64,000 nucleotides of DNA from Bursaphelenchus xylophilus (lineage: Eukaryota; Nematoda; Chromadorea; Rhabditida; Aphelenchoididae). The stretch is from positions 9,300,001 through 9,364,000 of the forward strand of contig CAJFCV020000006.1 in NCBI GenBank assembly GCA_904066235.2, given 5' to 3'. Shown here piece by piece: positions 36,301 to 46,499 of this stretch; positions within the stretch are counted from its first letter, which is position 1; every line of letters begins with the position of its first letter. The position numbers were made by a program, and so were the translations under genes. Below the pieces are notes generated by a model. That model was not told the origin of the DNA. It searched no databases and was given only the letters and a program-made list of their open reading frames with translations.

Positions 36301-39300
36301 GGTTCTTTTATCAATTTATGTTCTTCTTTTGCATCTTCTTCTTCGATCGTCTCTTGTTTTATCAAAACTGGTGATGATTTGGTGGATTCCTCCGAGGATT
36401 GCTTATCATTATGGGCAGAATTGTTATTCAATTGAACTTGGGGCTTTCCTTTCTTTACGAATACCTAAAAAAAAACATTCAAAATTTTACAAAAATCAAC
36501 TATTTTTTAAAAATTTTCAAAAATTTACCTCATTCAAGGGGTTATTTTCGGACGTTGAGGCGCTTGGATCAATTCCAAAAATTTTGAAATTCAATTGCCT
36601 TTCTTCACCAGGGCCAAGCCCATCCAAAATCACTAAATTGTTTTGTTTTTCCTCATTCTTCTCTTCCAAATCCACAAATTCCAGTAATGGCGGGCCTCCG
36701 TAGACTTTCGGTTGGTCGATTCGGATTCGTACCGTCCTGATTCCAATCGACTGGTCGACGTTCCGGAGCTTTATTGTGTGGAAAAATCTGAAAAAAAAAT
36801 TTTTTTGAAGACTTGACAGTCGTATTTTGCTAATTTTTGCCTAAAATAATATTATTTTTTTTATAAAGCTTAGCCCAAATTCTTTTAAACCATTTAATCA
36901 ATTCCTTCTTGCCCTAAAAACATCAATTCGTACAAAAACAAGACGAAAATTACTTAATCTTCCCCAATTTCCACTTAATCCTACCTAAAGTAATATAATA
37001 AAAATTTTCTTTCAAACCCAGCCTCCGCAAAACGTTTCAAGCAACTCACGTTTGGCCTGAAAACACGGTTGCTTCAGCGATTCCGACCATTTCCTCCAAG
37101 ATGGGGGCTCTTTTCAGATCCACATCCACTTGAAGTCTCGGTAGATGCGGCAGGACTCTAACCTTGACTGGCGGAGTTTCTGGAAGATCGTTTAGAGAGC
37201 ATACATTCTCCACATCGAATACCCGGCAACTGTAACCAGTTAAGGTCATCCATCCGGGAGTTCTGGGTATTCCAAGAAGAGCTACAGTTGTCTCAGCTGG
37301 AGGTTGGTTATCTTCGGTCGCAGACAGGTTTAATTGTACCGGAACTGGATCAAAGCTTGCTCCATCGGTGTGTACGATCATATTCTCGACTACCAAGTCC
37401 ATCGGGAGCAAGTTTAGAACTTTGGCTGAGACCTGGCAAGCGGTATTCACAACCCATACTATATCTAAAATAAGGTCAGAAATTAATCTCGACATTATCT
37501 TTGACAATCAAAATACCTACTTAAAATTCTTTTAAGACCTTACGCTATTAAACTTATCTATAATAAATCAAAAAGCGACGTAAAAATTAAGAAAATCTTA
37601 CCTTTTACGACCGTTTTGTCTTGGAATGGCGAATAAATAAAGATGCGTCCTTCGGCATCGGCTGGATTAGAAATTGTGGGGGCAAGGTTGGGGGCAAGAG
37701 GTTGGATTTTGAACTCGCTAAAACAAAGGTCAGTTTTTTCAATTTACAGGAAAAGTACTCACAAATTTAGAATATTTTTTTCTAAAATATATGCGAGAAT
37801 CCTAGCCGGCGCTTTGCAGAAAACATGGATATTTTTCGGTCGAAAGGCAACGAAAATTTTAGACTTTTCCTCGAATTTCGGCACCAAAAGTTGCATCCCT
37901 ATTTCTACCGTAAAGTTTAATGTTTCCACAAAAAACTAATTTTTTCCGCACGAAACTAGCAAAGTTATGGCCAAAAAATGCTTTTCTCTCTGACCGCTCT
38001 CCGCGTTTCGCGTACTCTCTCGGCCGCAAAGATCGTTGAATATCTCGACTTCGCCTTCAAAGCGCGAGCTACAACTTTGAGGAATTGCTTTCTAGTCTAT
38101 GCCCGAAGTGTGTGCAAAATCTAAAGAAAACCGTCGCACTTGGGGTACTTCCCCTGTCAGCAAAAAAATCAAAGCCCCCCAAAAAATAAAAATTAGGATT
38201 TTTTTTAAAACCCCACCTCCAAATATCCCCTTCTTACGTTAGCACAGGTATTTTGGTCATCTGAAGCGGGGGCAATATCAAAGAACATTGTTCTAGGGCA
38301 ATTGGTTGAGCCAAAGAGATTTTGGTTTTGTGTGTGTGGACTAGACGTTTCAATTCGCTGACCAGTTGCAGCTTGACGGTGTTATCAATGTGATAAAAGT
38401 AGGTCTAAAATCATTTATTTTTCCAAACTCTTCCAAAAGCTCAAAAATCCAACAAAAAATTTTAACTCAAAAAAGTTACCTGTAAAATATAACAGAGATG
38501 CCTGACAGCGGCTTCCGTAAGTCCTGCGCGTTGTGCACTCATAAATACTTCATGGAGGGCCTTGACTTGTACACTGACATGTCCTAATCTTCTATTCCCT
38601 CTTACCGAATCGTCCACTCCATACCCCCGAAGGGACGAGTATAGCACTGGATATACAATTTTGTAATCCGCTTCGGATCGGTATTCATCGTCATCAACGT
38701 GAAGTCGAAATAAGACCGCGAGTCTCGAGAAGAACGCATTTTTCCTTCGGAATCCCATCGATTTGTAGATTGCCGCGCAAATCATGCAAATCTGGGATTT
38801 CACTTGGTTCGAAAACAATGTAAACGTGTCCGCGAGGTACTTCCCAACTCTGTCTCGGAGGAATACCTAAAATGCGAGACTAAATCACAGCAAAAAATAT
38901 AAATTTTCGAAAAATTTTTGAAAATTTCAACACTGCCCTCATGGAGAATATAAAAAACTGATGCAAACAAAAAAAATTCTCTCAACCTCTCTCCAACTTC
39001 AAATGTAGGTAAAATACGGTATACACAGAAACTTTTGGATCAAACCCCTCAGAAATTTCGCCAAACAGACTTAAAAAAAACCATTTCTCACCTCCGTGTC
39101 GATATATAGCCTCTGCATTTTATATACATTCACCACTCGTATAACGCATTCGAATTCCACAAAGGCGATAAACGAATATCGTTCGTAGTTCTTCAGTGCG
39201 GACTTGAAGCGTTCGATAATATCTTTGAGGTCGATTTCTTTGGGATCGATGCTCCTTTCCAGGCTCAACATCGCCAACGCTTTTTTGAACGTTTTCTTAT

Positions 39301-40807
39301 TACTGAGGGAGTTGGTAGAAGACGAGGAGACACTCAGATTGGAGAGGTCGGATCGGGAGCCCTGGAGGACACTCGTCTCATCCGAACGATGGCGTTGATG
39401 GCCGAGAACGACACTAAAATTGAAGAGATCAGTATCAGTAAACTGAAAGATATAAATACTTCAAAAAAAAACCGTGTAAATAAACGCTTACTTGAGTCGA
39501 TCAGCCTCGTCGGCACTTCGTTTCATTTCCTCCGGCTGCATTGAGACCGTTCGTTGGATTTGAGAGCGCTCTTCGTCGATTTTACCGGAGAAGCGAGCAG
39601 CTAATGCGGCGACCGCCCAGCCTTCGTACGCAGCTAAATTCTGGACGATAAGATTAGGAAAGGTGCATATGAAAAATTGGGTCACTAAGACTGCGACTAC
39701 TACGCGTCTAAGGCCCTAACTAGATTTTAAAGACATTACTTTAGGCCTCCACTCCATAAAACAATATCCAATCGTGATTATTCGCGTCTAAAAACCAATC
39801 AAAAAAAGCAAAACACTCACCTGCAAGCCACAGAAGATCTCCAGCGGATTTAAGCGGATCTATAGCATTCTGATATCCCTCCAGAGCACCTCGAAATTGA
39901 CCAGTCAGAAGTGCATAATCCGCACATTGTTTTCGCAACCTTCCGAGGCATTTCTTTCGATAGGTTTTCGAGGTTTTATCCTCCAGCCCCGTAATGTACC
40001 GCTCTTCTTGCCGCAGGGCTGGGCAATTTACTGAGGTATCGGGTTTTTCGAAATTGATATCAATCCGTCGACTCTCCAAAACGTAGTAAATCGTCCTAAG
40101 AAAGTCCCGAATTTGGTCTTCAAGGCTTGCTGACTCCTCCAGACTGTCATGAGCATGAAGTTCGGAGGAAGGAAAGAGTTGCTCTATCTGGAAAAAACAA
40201 ATCTCTATATTGTTTTAGTCATCTAAACCTCAAAAAAAATAAATAAAAATAAAAATCCCTTACATTCTTCGACCTCCCAAACGAAACACATCTGGAGCTG
40301 ACCAAATCCTCGTTGATGTCATTCTTCAACTGATCAAAGTTTACCCTTGCTGATCCTAGCACAGCTAGGCTATCAGCATCATCTCGAATATTATTCAGGG
40401 ATATCACGGCTATAAGCCCAAAAATCTTCCTATGAGGTTGTAGAATAGCGAAATCGGCTTCCGAATTAGCTTGCGTCACAAAAACCGGCCTAATGTATCG
40501 CCCAGTGTTCTCCACTAAAAAATTTGTATTGTCCATGAGATAAAATTGAAGAAAAGATGAGGAAAAGTAAAGTATTAGATGCAGAAATTATCAAGAACAA
40601 ATTTCGTGGCTTAAAAAAGAAACAGGTTGAAATTCATACCATCAATTGTGGTGATGCGGCTTAATCGGGTCAAAACGCTGTTGAACAAAATTTTATCCTT
40701 CCTTCCCAGCTGTTTCACCAAAATCTAAAAGCCGAAAAGGTCAAAAGTACAACTTAACCAACCTTTATACGGCAGTGGTCATCACAACCAGGCACTTTCT
40801 CTTCCAT
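33321..40807 (-). CDS. trpp-9: TRAPP complex subunit 9 (Trs120-like)
   Basis: Sixteen exons (40763-40807, 40640-40724, 40264-40514, 39821-40187, 39492-39633, 39092-39413, 38480-38866, 38238-38404, 37602-37717, 37050-37464, 36529-36787, 36228-36464, 35703-35968, 35271-35524, 34892-34993, 33321-33619) sum to 3714 nt, 1237 residues. It is the predicted large subunit of the TRAPPII vesicle-tethering complex, a Rab activator at the Golgi. Family blocks seen are CLGRLRKQCADYALLTGQFRGAL then DLLWLAAAYEGWAVAAL, RYSFIAFVEFECVIRVV, and the C-terminal Ig-like region with HMMQMQEMEALRRRLETHFS. At exon 5 the acceptor AATTTAG at 39634 restores the frame. Acidic Lys/Glu-rich exon 36228-36464 looks disordered. 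Introns carry foldbacks at 33699 and 37747. The symbol follows the C. elegans orthologue name. Confidence 0.85.
33699..34732. mobile_element. 1.03 kb CAAGGG-family element with tRNA-like boxes (TRAPPC9 last intron)
   Basis: Terminal repeats of about 120 bp begin CAAGGGATCGGCAAATAGTTG and end in the reverse complement, flanked by TTA on both sides. A single tRNA-like module lies on the minus strand: A box TGGCCGAGTGG (34522-34532) and B box GTTTCGAATCC (34479-34489). No transposase frame is present. Confidence 0.8.
37747..38156. mobile_element. Foldback element family E (TRAPPC9 intron)
   Basis: Ends CAGGAAAAGTACTCAC... and ...TTGGGGTACTTCCCCTG. The interior (CTCTCTCGGCCGCAAAGATC, TCGCCTTCAAAGCGCGAGCT) is the reverse complement of the block in 28151-28606. 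The left arm carries a deletion relative to that copy. Confidence 0.75.
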
Positions 40808-41521
40808 TATCTTAACATGACCTGAAAGCACATCAAATTACATTATCCACAAAATGCAATTTAAATCCGAAACAAATTGAGCGGGATAAATAAAAAACGG
40901 TGCGATATCAAAAAAGAGACAAGGATAAAGCCATCTGAAACCAGTTATAAACCACATGAGCCCTCGAACACATTTTTATAAACAAAACATTGGAGGAAAT
41001 GAATCAGACAGGGAAATTTGCGGCCCTAGAGTGTCTCAATCGGTCTGGCCGAACGGGATTGATCGAAAAGTTTCAAAAAAAATATGTGATCAATTGATTT
41101 ACATTTTTATTTGTTTCGAACAGCTAGCTTTGATGGAGAAAAACTGCAAAAGAATTCCAGAAAGACACATGACGCGGATTTTCCATTGGGTCAAGTGTCG
41201 CTTTCTACCGTTTTTCGACGGTGACTCGACGAAAAGCTCGATAAATTCGATGAAACAAGCTTGAAAACAGTCTCTCTGATATCTTCTGGCCATCCTGAAT
41301 TGGCCGCGGCTATAAGACAAAAGAAATAAAGCATTTTAGGCCAAATTTTAGGTGCTTGTGAGTAAAAAATTTCTAGTATAAATTAAAATTACGCTTATAT
41401 TTGGTAATTGTGTTTGGAGGAGGTAAAAAAATTGATGACGTAATCCGTAGGGGCAGAGAAAGAGGCAATTGCCTTGGCGCCTCAAATCGAAAGCGCAGAA
41501 TTTATAAACCCAGCTTTGGTC
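40808..41521. other. Divergent intergenic region between TRAPPC9 and BTB copy 1
   Basis: Should contain both promoters. The last 90 bp (from about 41432, GATGACGTAATCCGTA onward) are repeated before BTB copy 2 and so belong to the duplicated unit. No other feature is recognised. Confidence 0.45.
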
Positions 41522-43537
41522 ATGGAGGAGATACGACGACAACTCCTGGAACGCAAGATAATGGAGCTTCGGAGTAAGTTACCGTAAAATTTACGATTTT
41601 TATTTGATAGTCTTTGTTAAACAGCCGTATTTTGTGTGTTTTAGGTAATGTGGAGAAATTAATCCCGTTTGAGGACAAGTTTTTCAACGAGCCCAAAGTC
41701 AGCGATCTGAAAGTCAAAGTTGGAGACAAGACGTTCCATGTACGATCTTCGCTCTAATAAGGGAAGTCACTTTTTTCGCAGACGGACTTTGGAACGGCAC
41801 CTAGTAGGTTTCAAACGTGAAGTGACTGCGATCATAAAACTGATTTCCAAAAGTGTTTACGGGGCTTCTCGGCCGAGAAAATCGACCACAAAGTTTAGCC
41901 GAAATGAGCGAATAGCCTCCTCAAAAGAAACAGCTTATTTCATCTGCAGTGGTGGCCGAGTGGTCAGCGCGCTCGCTTTTTGCGCCAGAAGACGTGAGTT
42001 CGACTTCGGTCGTCTGCGGATGCATTTCTTTTGACAATTGAATCAAATAGAGAGATGCCGTTAACATCACATAACCTAATTATTAGCAATTTTTAATAAA
42101 ACACAAATTTAGAAAGTATATCTTCATCAACCCAGCCCTGTTTTGACTTTACAATATTCATGAACATTCAGCTTTGAATTTATGTTTAAATTACTGTAAA
42201 AAATTACAAAAGTGTATACATTTTATGTTTGCATACTAAATCAATATTTACGAACCACAAAAGAAAATAAACTGCGCAAGGGATCGAACCCGCCTCTTCT
42301 GGCGCAAAAAGCGAGCGCGCTGACCACTCGGCCACCACTGCAGATGAAATAAGCCGTTTCTTTTGAGGAGGCTATTCGCTCATTTCGGCTAAACTTTGCG
42401 GTCGATTTTCTCGGCCGAGAAGCCCCGTAAACACTTTTGGAAATCAGTTGTATGATCGTAGACGCTTCAGGTTTGAAACCTACTAGGTCCCGTTCCGAAG
42501 TCCGTCTGCGAAAAAAGTGACTTCCCTTGTAAGCATTTTCTGACTTTTTCAATTTCAGGTCTGCAAGCATCAGTTAGTCAAGAAGTCGCTGGTCCTTGAA
42601 ACAATGCTCCTTTCCGGCCTCAAAGAAGACCAAGAAGGCGTCTGGAACCTATGCGACGAAGATCCTGACGCAGTAGAAGCCATGTTGAAACACATTTACA
42701 TGAACACGAAGATTGATAGTTTCAAGTTAGCGAGCAGTGTGATCCCTTTGGCACATCGATATGATCTCCAGGACCTAAAGGTGAGTGGATTTTGGTTAGA
42801 AATCAATTAACTGTCCGCCAGAGCCTCCGCCAAATTTTAAATCCGAAATCAAGGCTTAGAATTCCTTTGAGATACTCGATTTACAATTCGACTTTAACCC
42901 GAATGTTTTTGATCAGATTCACGTTTTTGCAATGAACACACTTTGACCATTTTCGAAACAAAATTATTTTCAGAACGAATGCGAACTCGTACTGCTGGAA
43001 AAAGTGACACTGGAAAGTGCTGAACAAGCTTTCTACCTGGCCAAAAAATTCGATTTAAACTTGTTGCTCATCAAGAGCTGTCAGATCATTTACTTTGAAA
43101 CTCATCTTGATGGTGGGACCCTGCCATTTGAACCAATCCCCAAAAAAAATTTATTTTTAACACTTAACGATTTAAAGGAATTTCAACTTTTTCCGTGGAC
43201 GATCAACTTTACCGAAGACGATGTTGTCAGGGTCCGAATTAAATACATGCGCCGCCGCTTAAATATGAACTCGCGCGCGCGCAATTCCTTTCTATTTGAG
43301 CCATGTGACAAACTTTCCCATGATTTGTTTTCGGTGGAGTGCGGCCTCCGCCATAAACGAGATGGTAATGGATTTTGTCACGAAGTTCATGACGGTGATT
43401 TTGAACTTACCTTTCGAAAGAACAGCAGAGACTCTCCTGAACGGACTGAGGTCATCGTTTGGAATTACACAGATGAAAAACAGCAGAAACGTGAATTATA
43501 TCTTAATTTTTGTTATTACCTTCCGACCAGAGGATAA
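41522..43537 (+). CDS. BTB/POZ-domain protein (copy 1)
   Basis: Exons 41522-41573, 41645-41739, 42559-42780 and 42974-43537 give 310 residues. After a short helical N-terminus, the BTB fold runs from about residue 37 to 170: VSDLKVKVGDKTFHVCKHQL, SLVLETMLLSG, DPDAVEAMLKHIYMNTK, SVIPLAHRYDL, then the BACK-like VTLESAEQAFYLAKKFDLNL. The C-terminal part (CDKLSHDLFSVECGLRHKR) is not a domain I know. BTB proteins usually dimerise and often act as cullin-3 adaptors; that role is inference. Intron 2 is 819 nt because of a foldback insertion; in copy 2 it is 44 nt. A short Arg/Asn insertion (about ten residues near residue 220) distinguishes it from copy 2. Confidence 0.85.
41758..42529. mobile_element. 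772-bp CAAGGG-family foldback in intron 2 of BTB copy 1
   Basis: Ends TAAGGGAAGTCAC and GTGACTTCCCTTG, flanked by TAA (41755-41757 and 42530-42532). BTB copy 2 has the uninterrupted site CTCTAAGCATT with one TAA, proving the 3-bp duplication. Both arms (about 290 bp) carry a tRNA-like module: A box TGGCCGAGTGG at 41953-41963 and mirrored at 42324-42334. The B box is GGTTCGATCCC on the minus strand at 42280-42290 and a weaker one at 41997-42007. Confidence 0.9.
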
Positions 43538-43670
43538 TGCAACTCATGTTTGTACCAATTTTTTCTTTAACGAACTAAATTTTACAAAAGTAACAATAAA
43601 TATCATGGCTAACCATATACACAGTTTGAGGCTTCTGAACTGTGGCGCCTCGCACATGGAGAAAACAAAG
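43538..43670. other. 3' flank of BTB copy 1
   Basis: Matches the 3' flank of BTB copy 2 (ACAAAAGTAACAATAAATATC, GAACTGTGGCGC), so it belongs to the duplicated unit. It carries an AATAAA polyadenylation signal near 43597. Confidence 0.5.
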
Positions 43671-44236
43671 GTGTCGCGACACTTGCGGGCAACCACTTTG
43701 CGGGCAAAATTTGGGGGGTCACATTTGCGGGCAGCTGAAACATTTGCGGGCAGCTGAGACACTTGCGGGCAACCTTGGACATTTGCGGGCAGCCGACATT
43801 TGCGGGCAACCGGCACCTGAGGGTAACAGGGTAGAGGTGGAAATATTACTGCGATATTTTGGAAATTTGCCGACATTTGCGGGCAGCCGACATTTGCGGG
43901 CAACCGACATTTGCGGGCAACAGGAAAAAACAATCACACAGACTGTATAGGAACTTTTGGAACTGTTGCCCGCAAATGTCGGCTTCCCGCAAGTGTCGGT
44001 TGCCCGCAAATGTCGGAAAACTTCCAAAATATCGCAGTAATTTTTCCACCTCCACCTTGTTATCCTCAATTGCCGGTTGCCCGCAAATGTCGGCTGCCCG
44101 CAACTGTCGACCCTGCCCGCAAATGTCCCAGGCTGCCCGCAAATGCCGGTGCTGGCCGCAAATGTCGGCTGCCCGCAAAGTGGCTGCCCGCAAAATATTT
44201 GCCCGCAAAGTGGTTGCCCGCAAGTGTGCGCCCGCC
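43671..44236. repeat. Foldback built of iterated CATTTGCGGGCA(G/A)C units
   Basis: The left arm contains about ten imperfect copies of a 17-bp word around TTTGCGGGCA. A second set in reverse orientation (TGCCCGCAAATGTCGG) fills the right arm. Two unique spacers (GTAGAGGTGGAAATATTACT and its reverse) are also mirrored. Absent from the corresponding place 3' of BTB copy 2, so it inserted after the BTB duplication or was lost there. Confidence 0.8.
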
Positions 44237-44394
44237 AAAACAAAAAAATTTCTAAATAAAAATTTTTACTTTTTATCAAACACTCATCTCAAATTAGCGC
44301 TAAAGTAAGATATTCTCCAATTTGGGCAACTCTGCGTCAAAAATGGTATAACGCGTTGAACCCCAGTAATTTCCATCTTCTTTTCGATATTCGC

Positions 44395-44465
44395 ACCCAG
44401 CCGTACTCGAACCCGGGTTGCTGGATTGGCACTAACTACTCTACCACTATATTTGTCGAAGTTTT
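44395..44465 (-). repeat. tRNA-derived (SINE-like) fragment
   Basis: On the minus strand, TAGTGGTAGAGTAG (A box) and GGGTTCGAGTACGG (B box) have tRNA spacing. Flanking pairing is poor, so it is a tRNA-like remnant. A diverged copy in the same relative place follows BTB copy 2 (46153-46222), so it predates the gene duplication. Confidence 0.55.
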
Positions 44466-44573
44466 TTTGATGGCCTCTATAGAGCAGAGTTTTATGCTAA
44501 TTCAGTAAAATCGCCTGTGAAATTTCAGAAAGGAAAATTTTAAATATTGTATCTAAAGATACGATATTACGGT

Positions 44574-44620
44574 ATTACTTGAATATGCCCTGAAGTATCA
44601 GTGATCGGTTCGTAGAGTGA
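44574..44620 (-). pseudogene. 45-bp fragment of EFHC1-like exon 3 at the BTB duplication junction
   Basis: TTACTTGAATATG...GTGATCGGTTCGTAGAGTGA matches 48114-48159 (donor site and last codons of EFHC1-like exon 3) with three mismatches, in the same orientation. It is absent before BTB copy 1. It sits exactly between the end of BTB unit 1 and the start of unit 2. Confidence 0.8.
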
Positions 44621-44709
44621 CTTGATGACGTAATCCGTAAGAGAAAATAGAGGTCATTGCCTTGGCGTCTCAAATCGAAAGCGCAGCATTTATAAACCCA
44701 GCTTTGGTC

Positions 44710-45920
44710 ATGGAGGAGACACGACGACAACTCCTGGAACGCAAGATAATGGAACTTCGGAGTAAGTTACCGTAAAATTTACTATTTTTATTTGATAATC
44801 TTTGTTAAACAGCCTTATTTTGTGTGTTTTAGGTAATGTGGAGAAATTAATCCCGTTTGAGGACAAGTTTTTCAACGAGCCCAAAGTCAGCGATCTGAAA
44901 GTCAAAGTTGGAGACAAGACGTTCCATGTACGATCTTCGCTCTAAGCATTTTCTGACTTTTTCAATTTCAGGTCTGCAAGCATCAGTTAGTCAAGAAGTC
45001 GCTGGTCCTTGAAACAATGCTCCTTTCCGGCCTCAAAGAAGACCAAGAAGGCGTCTGGAACCTAAGCAACGAAGATCCCGACGCAGTAGAAGCCATGTTG
45101 AAACACATTTACATGAACACGAAGATTGATAGTTTCAAGTTAGCGAGTAGTGTGATCCATTTGGCACATCGATATGATCTCCAAGACCTAAAGGTGAGTG
45201 GATTTTGGCTAGAAATTAGTTAACTGTATGCCAGAGTCTCCGTCAAATTTTAAATACGAAATCAAAGCTTAGAATTCCTTTAAGAGAATCGATTTGCAAT
45301 TCAACTTTGACCCGAATGTTTTTGAGCAAATTTACGTTTTTGCAATGAACACACTTTGGCCATTTTCGAAACAAAATTATTTTCAGAACGAATGCGAACT
45401 CGTACTCCTGGAAAAAGTGACACTGGAAAGTGCTGAACAAGCTTTCTACCTGGCCAAAAAATTCGATTTAAACTTGTTGCTCATCAAGAGCTGTCAGATC
45501 ATTTACTTTGAAACTCATCTTGATGGTGGGACCCTGCCATTTGAACCAATCCCCAAAAGAAATTCATATTTAGCAATTAAAAATATACGCGAATTTCATC
45601 TTTTTCCGCTCACGATCAACTTTACCGAAGGCGAGTTTGTCAAACTCCGAATTAAATACGTGCGCCGCGGCTCCTTTCTATTTGAGCCATGTGACAAACT
45701 TTCCCATGATTTGTTTTCGGTGGAGTGCGGCCTCCGCCATAAACGAGATGGTAATGGATTTTGTCACGAAGTTCATGACGGTGATTTTGAACTTACCTTT
45801 CGAAAGAACAGCAGAGACTCTCCTGAACGGACTGAGGTCATCGTTTGGAATTACACAGATGAAACACAACAGAAACGTGAATTATATCTTTGTGTTTGTT
45901 ATTACGGTGGGAAATACTAA
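44710..45920 (+). CDS. BTB/POZ-domain protein (copy 2)
   Basis: Exons 44710-44761, 44833-44927, 44972-45193 and 45387-45920 give 300 residues. The BTB fold is almost identical to copy 1, including the first three exon lengths (52, 95 and 222 nt) and the 193-nt third intron. Intron 2 is the short, ancestral 44-nt form. Divergence is concentrated around residues 195-225 (NSYLAIKNIREFHLFPLTIN) and the last residues (VCYYGGKY). The intact frame and mostly conservative changes suggest both copies are still under selection; that is inference. Confidence 0.85.
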
Positions 45921-46499
45921 CTAAATTATACAAAAGTAACAATAAATATCAACAACATGGTTAAGAATATGTTAATATTTGAAACTTTTGAACTGTGGCG
46001 CTCCGCATGTAGAGAAGAACAAAAATTTCCAAAAATCTTTGCCTTCTATCAAATTAGCTCTGGAGTAAGATATTCACCAATTTGGGCAACTCTGCGTCAA
46101 AAATGGTATAACGCGTTGAACCGCAGTAATTTCCATCTTCTTTTCGATATTCGCACCCAGCCGGACTCAAACCCGGGTTGCTGGATTGGCACTAACTACT
46201 ATACCACTATATTTGTCGAAGTTTTTTTGATGGCCTGTGTAGTAGAGCAAAATTTTATGATAATTCAGTAAAATTGCCTGTGAAATTTCAGAAAGGAGAA
46301 TTCTAAATATCGTATCTAAAGATACGATATTACCGTATGTTACAGTGGAAAAATAATGTTTCATTGTCGCCGCAAGGGTCAAACAATAAATCATCGCACT
46401 GTAAAGTAAGTACAGCTGGAGGCGATTCGTGGATCCCAGATTTTTTTTATTTTTGTGATGATTTCCGGGAATAATAAAAAAATCGAATTTATTAAACCA
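45921..46499. other. Convergent region between BTB copy 2 and the EFHC1-like gene
   Basis: First part matches the 3' flank of BTB copy 1. It includes the tRNA-like remnant at 46153-46222 and an 11-bp perfect inverted repeat ATATCGTATCT...AGATACGATAT (46307-46330), also present at 44543-44566. The end of the shared block near 46335 marks the right border of the duplicated unit. Confidence 0.6.

Noticed and set aside
41950..42022. Functional tRNA-Ser or tRNA-Leu gene
   Set aside because: A and B boxes are good, but the acceptor and anticodon stems do not pair properly and the module is mirrored in the other transposon arm; it is tRNA-derived repeat.
43671..44236. CRISPR array
   Set aside because: Units are imperfect, contiguous, without unique spacers of constant length, appear in both orientations, and the genome is a nematode's.
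43609..44279. Frames with repeated LPANVGCPQMS-like units
   Set aside because: They arise from reading the 17-bp GCGGGC repeats in all frames; no gene structure.
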